64,000 nucleotides of DNA from Methanoculleus taiwanensis (GTDB lineage: Archaea > Halobacteriota > Methanomicrobia > Methanomicrobiales > Methanoculleaceae): positions 663,327-727,326 of the forward strand of contig NZ_LHQS01000001.1 of NCBI RefSeq assembly GCF_004102725.1, written 5' to 3'. Shown piece by piece: positions 14,840 to 22,138 of the stretch. The number at the start of each line of letters is the position of its first letter. The stretch's first letter is position 1. The position numbers and the translations under genes are program-made. The notes beneath the pieces are model-generated. The model saw only the letters and a list, made by a program, of their open reading frames with translations. It was not told the origin of the DNA and ran no database searches.

Positions 14840-14920
14840 TTCCTCCTGCTGTGGGAGGAGATTCCGGAAAGGAGCAGATCTCCTCCCCGCCCGGGTGAAA
14901 GGCATCCTCTCTCTCTTTTT
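14828..14920 (+). terminator. Long hairpin plus T-run after the secreted protein gene
   Basis: Two copies of the palindrome TTCCGGAA (14828-14835 and 14862-14869) flank TCCTCC/GGAGGA arms (14841-14846 and 14854-14859), so RNA from this stretch can fold into one interrupted long stem that includes the last codons. A pyrimidine tract ending in five T (14916-14920) follows and is a likely termination point. Confidence 0.5.
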
Positions 14921-14984
14921 ACTGGAAAACCATTCCGGTGAGCTCCGCCGCTTCCCCGGAAGAATCCGGTGCTGAGCCGGAGGT

Positions 14985-15956
14985 TCAGGGCTTCCTGGTT
15001 GGACAGATCGAGTCGCAGGAGGCGCAGCCGTCCCCGGAGCAGGGCTCTACGCGGATCGTAACGCTTGCACGCGGGAACTCGGTTTTCAGGTCGGACTCGA
15101 GGTGTTTGACGAGGTCGAACGACTCCTCCACGCTCGACCCCCGGGCGACGACAAGGTGGAGGTCGATGAACCGGTTCGGGCCGGAGCGGCGGGTGCGCAG
15201 AGCGTGGAACCCGACGTAATCGGAGCAGTGATCGCAGATGATCCCGCGTATCCGCGCCTCCTCGTCGGGGGGGAGGCTCCGGTCGATGATATCGGCGAGC
15301 GAACGGCGGGTCAGATCGAACGCAGCCTTCAGGATAATGACCGCAACGCCGAGGGCAACCAGGGGATCGAGTATCGTAAGGCCGGTCACGCGGATCAGCA
15401 CGAGCCCCGCAAAGACGCCGAGCGACGTATATACGTCCGTCCGGAGGTGCCACGCGTCGCTCTCGAGCGCGATCGATTCGGTCTCTTTCGCCACCCGCAT
15501 GAGGCGGGCCGAGATGAACCAGTTGATCACCGCCGAAAGCGCCATGACGCCGATACCGATACCGAGCGCTTCGGTCGCGAGCGACTCTTCGCCCGTAATG
15601 AGGGTCGTTACGGCTTCGTTAATGATCAGCAGGGCGGCGACGAAGATGAGCAGTGCCTCGATGAGGCCGGAGACGCTCTCGTACTTGCCGTGGCCGAAGG
15701 TGTGGCATTGGTCGGGAGGCTCGCTCGATCGCCTGACCGCGAAGTAGGCGATAAGCGCTGCAACCAGGTCTATCCCCGAGTGGATCGCTTCGGATATGAT
15801 ACCGACCGAGCCGATAGCGATGCCGACACCGAGTTTGGCAAACACGAGAAACGTATTCGACGCGATCGAGAGGCGAGCCGTCTTCTGTTTCAGGGTATCT
15901 GCATCCGCCGGTGCGAGGGAACCGGCATTCCCGCCGGAAATTTCCGCCGTCTCCAT
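14985..15956 (-). CDS. Cation diffusion facilitator (CDF) metal transporter with a cysteine-rich tail
   Basis: A 323-residue inner-membrane metal/proton antiporter with six predicted helices. Metal-site motifs are present in helix 2 (SEAIHSGIDL) and helix 5 (SDAWHLRTDVYTS, an HxxxD pair), and FGHGKYES follows helix 2 as in many CDF proteins. The cytoplasmic C-terminal domain ends with PCSGDGCASCDSICP, four cysteines that could bind a soft metal. Substrate (Zn, Fe, Mn, Co or Ni) cannot be set from sequence alone. It lies 45 bases downstream of pyruvate kinase on the same strand and could share its transcript. Confidence 0.9.
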   Translation of the reverse strand: METAEISGGNAGSLAPADADTLKQKTARLSIASNTFLVFAKLGVGIAIGSVGIISEAIHSGIDLVAALIAYFAVRRSSEPPDQCHTFGHGKYESVSGLIEALLIFVAALLIINEAVTTLITGEESLATEALGIGIGVMALSAVINWFISARLMRVAKETESIALESDAWHLRTDVYTSLGVFAGLVLIRVTGLTILDPLVALGVAVIILKAAFDLTRRSLADIIDRSLPPDEEARIRGIICDHCSDYVGFHALRTRRSGPNRFIDLHLVVARGSSVEESFDLVKHLESDLKTEFPRASVTIRVEPCSGDGCASCDSICPTRKP

Positions 15957-16001
15957 TATCCATAGAGGTTATGGAGTGATCCGGGATAGGGTTTTGTGTC
16001 C

Positions 16002-17447
16002 CTAATCCACGGTGAAGATAATGAGCGAATCAGTGCCCTCGTAGCTGGGTGATATACCTTCGGTGAGCACGACCTGCTCCCCGCGCCGGATAACCCCCGA
16101 CTCCCTGATGAACTCGAGCATCGCCCCGTGCCAGTACTCCTCCTCGCTGCGGATGAAGACCGAGTATACTCCGTAGGAGAATGCCAGGAACTTATGAGTG
16201 CTCGGATTCCGGGTGAACGAGAGTATCCACGAATCCGGTTTGAACCGGGAGATGTGGCGGGGCGTTGCTCCGCTCCGCGTCGGTGTCAGGACGTACCGGA
16301 TCCCGAGCGCCTCCATCGACTCGATGACGTTTAAGGAGACCACGTCGCTGATCGTTATCCCCGCTCTGCCCCTGCCTCTCCGGAAGTAGTCGACAAGGCC
16401 GCATCTTCCGGCGATGCTCGAGCGTCTCTCTTCGATGTTGCGTGCTATCTTCACCATCATTCCGACCGCCTCGACGGGGTAGTGGCCGACCGAGGTCTCT
16501 CCCGAGAGCATCACTGCGTCCGTTCCGTCGAGGATGGCGTTTGCGACGTCGGTCACCTCGGCACGGGTCGGGCGGATGTTGTCGGTCATCGACTCGAGCA
16601 TCTGCGTGGCGGTTATCACCGGCCTGCCGAGCGTGGTGGCCTTGAGGATGATCCGCTTCTGCACGGCGGGGACCTCCTCGATAGGGATCTGTACGCCGAG
16701 GTCGCCCCGTGCGATCATCACGCCATCGGTCGCCGCGAGGATCTCGTCGAGGTTTGCGAGCGCCTCCTGCCGCTCGATCTTCGAGATGATATGAATGGCC
16801 TTTCCCTTTTCCGCGGCGTAATTGCGCGCTTTATCGATATCTGCGGCGTTCTGGATGAAGGAGATGCTGAAGGTGTCGAGCCCTTCGGCGAGGCCGAAGT
16901 CGATGCACTCGAGATCCCGGTCGGTCACGGCGCTGACGGCCACGACTCCTTCGCCGCCGATCAGGCTCATGCCTTTGTGCGAGAGGAGCGGTCCGCCGAT
17001 GACCACCTGACAGCGGACGTCCTCTCCGACAATCTCGGTCACCCGGAGCTGGATGAACCCGTCGTTAAGGTAGATGATGCTCCCCTCCGAGACGAGATCT
17101 GCAAACCGGGAAAAATCGACGGGTATCTCGCGAGATTCATACGAGCCTTTTTTCGTGGTAAGGGTGACCACCTCGCCTTTCGCCAGCTGCATCGGCTCCT
17201 CCGGAAGGGTGCCGATCCGGAGCTTGGGGCCGGGCAGATCGATCAGGATCGAGACGAGGCGGCCGGCCTCGTCCGCAGCCCTGCGGACATTCCGGATAGT
17301 CTTCCGGTGCTCATCGAACGTGCCGTGGGAGAGGTTGAGCCGGGCGACGTTCATCCCCGCTTCCACCATCTCCTTCAGCACCGGCACCGAGTCCGATGCC
17401 GGCCCTATCGTGCATACGATCTTGGTTTTGTGATCCGGAAGTTGCAT
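16002..17447 (-). CDS. pyk: Pyruvate kinase
   Basis: A 481-residue enzyme converting phosphoenolpyruvate and ADP to pyruvate and ATP in the cytoplasm. The N terminus TKIVCTIGPASDS and MNVARLNLSHG (residues 32-42) are family hallmarks; IHIISKIERQEALANLDEI carries the catalytic Lys and a metal-binding Glu, and GVMIARGDLGVQIP follows. The C-terminal domain is full length. Its context next to a CDF transporter and after cbiO shows no dedicated glycolytic operon. Confidence 0.96.
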   Translation of the reverse strand: MQLPDHKTKIVCTIGPASDSVPVLKEMVEAGMNVARLNLSHGTFDEHRKTIRNVRRAADEAGRLVSILIDLPGPKLRIGTLPEEPMQLAKGEVVTLTTKKGSYESREIPVDFSRFADLVSEGSIIYLNDGFIQLRVTEIVGEDVRCQVVIGGPLLSHKGMSLIGGEGVVAVSAVTDRDLECIDFGLAEGLDTFSISFIQNAADIDKARNYAAEKGKAIHIISKIERQEALANLDEILAATDGVMIARGDLGVQIPIEEVPAVQKRIILKATTLGRPVITATQMLESMTDNIRPTRAEVTDVANAILDGTDAVMLSGETSVGHYPVEAVGMMVKIARNIEERRSSIAGRCGLVDYFRRGRGRAGITISDVVSLNVIESMEALGIRYVLTPTRSGATPRHISRFKPDSWILSFTRNPSTHKFLAFSYGVYSVFIRSEEEYWHGAMLEFIRESGVIRRGEQVVLTEGISPSYEGTDSLIIFTVD

Positions 17448-17593
17448 ACGTATCCCGTCCTTTCCCGGGAGGTATCTCTGCAGTCACCTGCGAACCGCTC
17501 CCGTCGTTCATGGTGAGTGCGGGTGACAGACAAAGAACCTATCGGTCTTCCGGATGAATGGCGAATGGATGCAGAACCGGGTGATCCCGGCCG

Positions 17594-18808
17594 TCAGTCA
17601 CAGTCTGCGATGCGGCCGGCGGGACGGAGGGCTCCAGCCTCTGGAACGGTGACGGCGGCGAGATCTCTTCCGCTCTCGGCACTGTACTCGCTTATCCGCC
17701 GGTGTACATGCTCGATCATGCCGCCGGACGTGATGATCAGGGAGTTCTCGCCGATGAGACTCTTTAAGATGCACTTGTCGATGACGCCGTAGGTGAAATC
17801 AAGGAGGATGAGTTCCCGGTTTGCAAACTCTTTCGCCCTGCTGCCCATCGCCCCGATGTGGTCGACATGTCCCTCCTCGAAGAGGAGGCGGAGTTCGTCG
17901 CCGCTGACGGTGTCGGCGTTGCAGATGTAAACCGTCCCCATCGCCTCCGCCTCACCCCGGCGAGGGGCATGGCCGTGGACGTGCTGCTCGATACGGTCGG
18001 TGAACTCGAGGACACTCTTCGGCGGGGCACGCCCCTCGACGATGCTCCTCGCCACGAGCTCGTGGTAGAGGTCGAGGATCCAGGGGGGTTTGAGGCGTGC
18101 CGCCCGCAGGAGCGAATGATCGGAGAAGACCTCTTCGGGCGAGCCCCGCGCAAGAACCATGCCCTGCTCCATCAGGATGACGTGATCCGCCCAGCGGTAG
18201 GCGAGTTCGACGTCGTGGGTCGAGATGATGATCGTCCTGCCGCCTGTGGAAAGTTCGTCGAGGAGGTCCATGATCTCCTCGGAACTCGCAGGGTCGAGGG
18301 AACTCGTCGGTTCGTCAAAGACCAGCACGTCGGGCTCCATGGCGAGAATGCCTGCGATCGCGACCCGTTTCTTCTCGCCTCCGGAGAGGTGGTGGGGCGG
18401 CCTCCTCTCGTAGCCGGCGAGCCCGACGGCGGAGAGCGCACTCCGGACGGCACGGTCTACGGCGTCCCGGGCAAGGCCGAGATTTACCGGGCCGAAGGCA
18501 ACGTCCTGGTATACGGTAGGGGCGATGATCTGGATGTCGGGGTTCTGGAAGACGAGGCCGACGCTTCTTCGGAGTTCCCGGAGCGCTTTCGCCGTATATT
18601 CGATCGGTGTCCCGGCAAAGAGGACGCTCCCGCTGTCCGGCCTGATCATCCCGTTGAAGAGCTGGAAGAGTGTCGATTTGCCGGCCCCGTTCGGGCCGAC
18701 GAGAGCGACTTTCGAGCCCTGCCTGATGCGGATACTGACACCCTTGAGCGCCTCCGGCCCGTGCGGATACCGGTATCGTGCGTCCTGTATCTCCAGAATT
18801 GTTCCCAT
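17594..18808 (-). CDS. cbiO: CbiO-type energy-coupling ATPase of the cobalt ECF importer, with an extra C-terminal domain
   Basis: A 404-residue ABC ATPase powering CbiMNQ. Residues 1-235 are a standard ECF ATPase: Walker A GPNGAGKST (38-46), Q-loop VFQNPDIQ, signature LSGGEKKR (141-148), Walker B VLVFDEPTSSLDP and H-loop STHD. After a His-containing linker (HVHGHAPRRGE, about 276-286) comes a second domain of about 100 residues (290-390) beginning GTVYICNADTVSGDEL and holding SLIITSGGMIEHVHRR. Usual CbiO proteins are about 270-285 residues, so this domain is an addition. The open frame begins at 18925, but ATG 18808 starts the ABC fold; it lies 14 bases after the cbiQ stop. Confidence 0.92.
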   Translation of the reverse strand: MGTILEIQDARYRYPHGPEALKGVSIRIRQGSKVALVGPNGAGKSTLFQLFNGMIRPDSGSVLFAGTPIEYTAKALRELRRSVGLVFQNPDIQIIAPTVYQDVAFGPVNLGLARDAVDRAVRSALSAVGLAGYERRPPHHLSGGEKKRVAIAGILAMEPDVLVFDEPTSSLDPASSEEIMDLLDELSTGGRTIIISTHDVELAYRWADHVILMEQGMVLARGSPEEVFSDHSLLRAARLKPPWILDLYHELVARSIVEGRAPPKSVLEFTDRIEQHVHGHAPRRGEAEAMGTVYICNADTVSGDELRLLFEEGHVDHIGAMGSRAKEFANRELILLDFTYGVIDKCILKSLIGENSLIITSGGMIEHVHRRISEYSAESGRDLAAVTVPEAGALRPAGRIADCD

Positions 18809-18821
18809 GATAAATGTCCTT

Positions 18822-19604
18822 TTAGCAGAGTGTGATAGTCGCGGTCGTCCAGGAGACGCCTGCGACGCACGCCAGGTACAAAACGACCCCGAGAGCCGAG
18901 GCAGGGGAGACGGGGGGCGCCTCATCGGGAAGCCCGAACCTGCCGTCGTAGCACCGGGCGTCCATGGCCCGCATCAGGTCTTCGCCGCTCTCCCATGTCC
19001 GCAGGAAGAGCGCTCCCGCGAGCATCCCGAACGACCGGATAGACTCGGCGAAGGTTCCGTAGCCGAGACGCATCCGCTGCGACCGATAGATCTGGCCGGC
19101 CTCATCGATCAGCACGAAGATGAACCGGTAGGTGAGCATGGCAAGGTCGATGAAAACGGTCGGAAACCGGAGCCGCTGCATGACCGTAAAGATATCCGTC
19201 ATCGGCGTCGTGAGCGATATGAAGAAGAGAGAGCACATGCCGCCGAGTACCCGGGCCGCGAGGAGGAGCGATAAGTTCGCTCCGCCGGTGGTGACGGTGA
19301 GTGCGAAGCCTGGCAGGGGAATCTCGACCAGCACCGCTCCACCGCCGGTGAGAAAGAGGATGACGGCGATGCTCATCACCGCGAACGAGGCCGGAACCAT
19401 GAGCAGACGGGCGTAGCATCGGAGCGGTATGCGGGCGAGCCCGATCGTCACCGCCGAGAGGGAGGCTGCAATGAGCAGGGGGGTCGCAGGCCCCGGGGAC
19501 GATACGCAGAGGAGAATGCTGCCGAGGCCGAGGAGTATCTTTAAGGACGGGTTGACGTCCCGCAGCCCGTTCTCCTGGGCAAAGTCTTCGAGCAGTCGGT
19601 GCAT
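18822..19604 (-). CDS. cbiQ: CbiQ, transmembrane T-component of the cobalt ECF importer
   Basis: A 260-residue membrane protein with about five to six helices that couples the ATPase to the substrate-binding CbiM. The N terminus RDVNPSLKILLGL and the coupling-helix region with AESIRSFGMLAGALFLRTWESGEDLMRAMDAR (given in parts: the Ala-Arg-Gly-like motifs RSQRMR and ERG-like MRAMDAR) are typical of EcfT/CbiQ. It sits between cbiN and cbiO on the same strand; the 60-base gap to cbiN is the largest inside the operon. Confidence 0.9.
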   Translation of the reverse strand: MHRLLEDFAQENGLRDVNPSLKILLGLGSILLCVSSPGPATPLLIAASLSAVTIGLARIPLRCYARLLMVPASFAVMSIAVILFLTGGGAVLVEIPLPGFALTVTTGGANLSLLLAARVLGGMCSLFFISLTTPMTDIFTVMQRLRFPTVFIDLAMLTYRFIFVLIDEAGQIYRSQRMRLGYGTFAESIRSFGMLAGALFLRTWESGEDLMRAMDARCYDGRFGLPDEAPPVSPASALGVVLYLACVAGVSWTTATITLC

Positions 19605-19664
19605 GGTCGTTTTGTCACCTCCCTCTTCTGATTCGTAATAGCTTTCTCTGGAAGAAGGGAAAAA

Positions 19665-19964
19665 TTACGCGGTTTTTCTGCTGCCGCGCCAGTAGCCGAA
19701 GAAGTAGCCGATGATGATCGCGCCGATGGCGGCCTGCAGAGAGAAGAAGAGCGACTCTATCTCACCGCTCGGGGGCTCCCAGAGGGGTTTCGTCCATGGT
19801 TCGTAGCCCGAAGACTCGATGAGCTCGGCGGCGCCTCCGTCTGCTCCTCCCCATGCCTCTTCTCCCTCGCCGAGGTTTGCCTGGATGGCTGCATTCTGAA
19901 CCAGGAAGACTGCGGCGAAGATGATGATGATTGCCGCTACGGCGATCTCAAGCGTGTACTTCAC
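19665..19964 (-). CDS. cbiN: CbiN, small auxiliary subunit of the cobalt importer
   Basis: A 99-residue protein with two membrane helices (about 7-26 and 75-92) and an acidic outer loop containing [21 protein letters not shown], split around the conserved [15 protein letters not shown] element seen in CbiN. CbiN helps load cobalt into CbiM. Its start overlaps the end of cbiM by four bases. Confidence 0.92.
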   Translation of the reverse strand: MKYTLEIAVAAIIIIFAAVFLVQNAAIQANLGEGEEAWGGADGGAAELIESSGYEPWTKPLWEPPSGEIESLFFSLQAAIGAIIIGYFFGYWRGSRKTA

Positions 19965-20653
19965 GCTGCCGCCTCCTGCAGTGTCCGGATGGTCTTCTCG
20001 GAGAGAAGGTTGAGCTTTGTGAGTATCTCGGGTTTGAGCTGGACGATGTACTTGAAGACGAGGGCGATGACGGCGCCTTCGACGATGGCGAGCGGCACCT
20101 GGGTGACGGCGAAGATCGCGGCGAACGCCTGGAATGCCGTGAAGAATCCTGCCTCTCCGGGGAAGGCGAGTGCGAGCTGGACGGAGGTGACGACGTAGGT
20201 GAAGAGGTCGGCGAGCGCGGCGGCGAGGAATACCGTGACGTAGGTGTTGATCCCGGCTTTCGTCCCGGCTTTATAGATGAGGTAGGCGACGACCGGGCCC
20301 GCGATTCCCATCGAGAAGACGTTCGCCCCGAGGGTCGTAAGCCCACCGTGCGCGAGGAAGAGCGCCTGGTAGATGAGGACGATTAGCCCGAGAACCGATG
20401 CGATGAACGGGCCGAAGAGAATGGCGCCAAGGCCCGTCCCGGTGGGGTGAGAGCAGCTCCCGGTTACCGACGGCAGCTTGAGCGATGAGAGGACGAAGAC
20501 GAATGCTCCGGCAACCGCGAGAAGCGGCAGGGTTTCACGGTTCTCTTTCACGAGTCTGTTCATCTGGTAGAGCCCGATGAGGATGAACGGGATGGATACG
20601 GCAAACCATATCTCCCACCACGGGCTCGGCAAGAATCCTTCCATTATATGCAT
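19961..20653 (-). CDS. cbiM: CbiM, cobalt-binding S-component of the ECF importer
   Basis: A 230-residue membrane protein with about seven helices. The N-terminal MHIMEGFLP is essential in this family because the free amino group and His2 coordinate the metal, so the start codon is certain. The conserved segment [21 protein letters not shown] carries further metal-site histidine. A GGTGAT ribosome site precedes the ATG by three bases. It is the first gene of cbiMNQO and reads away from cbiA. Confidence 0.95.
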   Translation of the reverse strand: MHIMEGFLPSPWWEIWFAVSIPFILIGLYQMNRLVKENRETLPLLAVAGAFVFVLSSLKLPSVTGSCSHPTGTGLGAILFGPFIASVLGLIVLIYQALFLAHGGLTTLGANVFSMGIAGPVVAYLIYKAGTKAGINTYVTVFLAAALADLFTYVVTSVQLALAFPGEAGFFTAFQAFAAIFAVTQVPLAIVEGAVIALVFKYIVQLKPEILTKLNLLSEKTIRTLQEAAA

Positions 20654-20790
20654 GTTATCACCATAATCCTGATCTGCCCGGTCTCTGACGACGCAGACAC
20701 AAATTTCCTTGTATTAACACAATACTATTTGCTATATGCCGGTTGTATTAAGTCATATTTATTTTATCCGGTATTCAACAGTATTGACAC
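20654..20790. promoter_or_regulatory. Bidirectional cbiM / cbiA promoter region with repeated GTATT elements
   Basis: The A+T-rich gap between cbiM and cbiA holds one TATA-like site per direction: about 20727-20737 for cbiM (minus strand) and about 20755-20766 for cbiA. GTATT-type elements start at 20711 (as the palindrome GTATTAACACAATAC), 20745, 20771 and 20781. The palindrome lies between the cbiM TATA and its predicted start site, and the last two lie between the cbiA TATA and its start, the classic position for a repressor. A nickel/cobalt sensor such as NikR or a B12-linked regulator is possible; I see no riboswitch-like fold. Confidence 0.55.
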
Positions 20791-22128
20791 GTGACAACCG
20801 AGATTCCCCGGATCGTGATAGCAGGAACCCACAGCGGGTGCGGGAAGACGACCCTCGCAAGCGGCCTTATGGCGGCGCTGACGGCCCGAGGCCGCGTGGT
20901 GCAGCCGTTCAAGGTTGGACCCGACTTCATCGATCCGACACACCACACCGCCATCTGCGGCAGACCCTCGCGCAACCTCGACCCCTATATGATGGGGAGA
21001 GAGGGTGTCCGTGCGACGTTCGCCGCTGCGTGCCGGGGCGCAGATATCGCCGTGATCGAAGGCGTGATGGGGCTCTACGACGGGCTCGACGGTACCGACG
21101 AAGCGAGCACGGCGGACGTCGCGAAGATTCTCGCCGCACCGGTCATCCTCACCGTGGATGTGAAGGGGATGAGCAGGAGCGCCCACGCACTGGTGGGTGG
21201 GTTCGCCGGATTCGACCCTGCCCTGCATCTCGCCGGCGCCGTCTTCAACCGGGTGGGAAGCCCGCGCCACCGCACCCTGATCGAGCACGGCCTTCCCCTG
21301 CCCGGTCTCGGGTGGCTGCCGAAGCGCGACGACCTCGCCGTTGCGAGCAGGCACCTCGGCCTCGCCATGGCGATCGAGACGGCATCGATGGCGGCGTTCG
21401 GTGAGGTTGTCGAGTCGGCCTGCGACCTCGACCGGATTGAGGAGATTGCAAAAAGAGCACCGCCCCTCCCCGCCCTGCAGACGCAATCGGGTGGTGCGGT
21501 GGAGCCGGAGGCGACCATCGGTGTCGCCCGTGATGAGGCATTCTGCTTCTATTACCGGGACAACCTCGAACGGCTTACCGCCGCAGGAGCGACTCTCCGC
21601 TTCTTCTCGCCGATGATGGATCGCCTCCCCGAGGTCGACGCCCTGTACCTCGGCGGCGGCTATCCCGAACTCCACGCCGCTGCTCTCTCGGCGTCCCGGT
21701 GCAGGGAGGATGTGAAACATGCCGTGGACGACGGGATGCCGGTCTACGCCGAGTGCGGCGGCCTTGTCTACCTGACGGAAAGGATCGAGGGCGAGGGAAG
21801 GTACCCGATGGCGGGAGTCCTCCCGGCCCGGGCGGAGATGACCGGCCGGATCCAGGGGCTCGGGTACGTGGAGGCGCGGGTTGCACCTGCCGGGACACCG
21901 TTCTTTCCTGCCGGGACGGTCTTCCGGGGGCACGAGTTCCATTACTCGCGCCTCGACTGCGACCCGGACGCCCGATTTCTGCTTTCGCTCTCCCGGGGGA
22001 AAGGGATCGGGGACGGCCGTGACGGCCTCTGCGAACAGAACGCCGTCGGCCAGTATACCCACGCCTACTTCGCGGATACGTATGCAAAAGCCCTCGTCGG
22101 TGCAGCGGTGGAATATCGCCGGACGTGA
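20791..22128 (+). CDS. cbiA: CbiA, cobyrinate a,c-diamide synthase
   Basis: A 445-residue glutamine- and ATP-dependent amidotransferase that amidates the a and c side chains of cobyrinate. The N-terminal synthetase half has the P-loop AGTHSGCGKTTLASG (residues 11-25), KVGPDFIDPTHH and EGVMGLYDG. The C-terminal class I glutaminase half has YLGGGYPELHA, PVYAECGGLVYL with the nucleophile Cys, and GHEFHYSRL. The GTG start at 20791 has no ribosome site, and the TATA-like element about 27 bases upstream predicts a transcript that begins at or next to the start codon, that is, leaderless. Confidence 0.95.
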   Translation: MTTEIPRIVIAGTHSGCGKTTLASGLMAALTARGRVVQPFKVGPDFIDPTHHTAICGRPSRNLDPYMMGREGVRATFAAACRGADIAVIEGVMGLYDGLDGTDEASTADVAKILAAPVILTVDVKGMSRSAHALVGGFAGFDPALHLAGAVFNRVGSPRHRTLIEHGLPLPGLGWLPKRDDLAVASRHLGLAMAIETASMAAFGEVVESACDLDRIEEIAKRAPPLPALQTQSGGAVEPEATIGVARDEAFCFYYRDNLERLTAAGATLRFFSPMMDRLPEVDALYLGGGYPELHAAALSASRCREDVKHAVDDGMPVYAECGGLVYLTERIEGEGRYPMAGVLPARAEMTGRIQGLGYVEARVAPAGTPFFPAGTVFRGHEFHYSRLDCDPDARFLLSLSRGKGIGDGRDGLCEQNAVGQYTHAYFADTYAKALVGAAVEYRRT

Positions 22129-22138
22129 TCGGCCCGGA

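Noticed and set aside
20654-20790. Cobalamin riboswitch upstream of cbiM
   Set aside because: The gap is short and A+T-rich, with no conserved B12-box-like sequence or multi-stem fold; promoter and operator elements explain it better.
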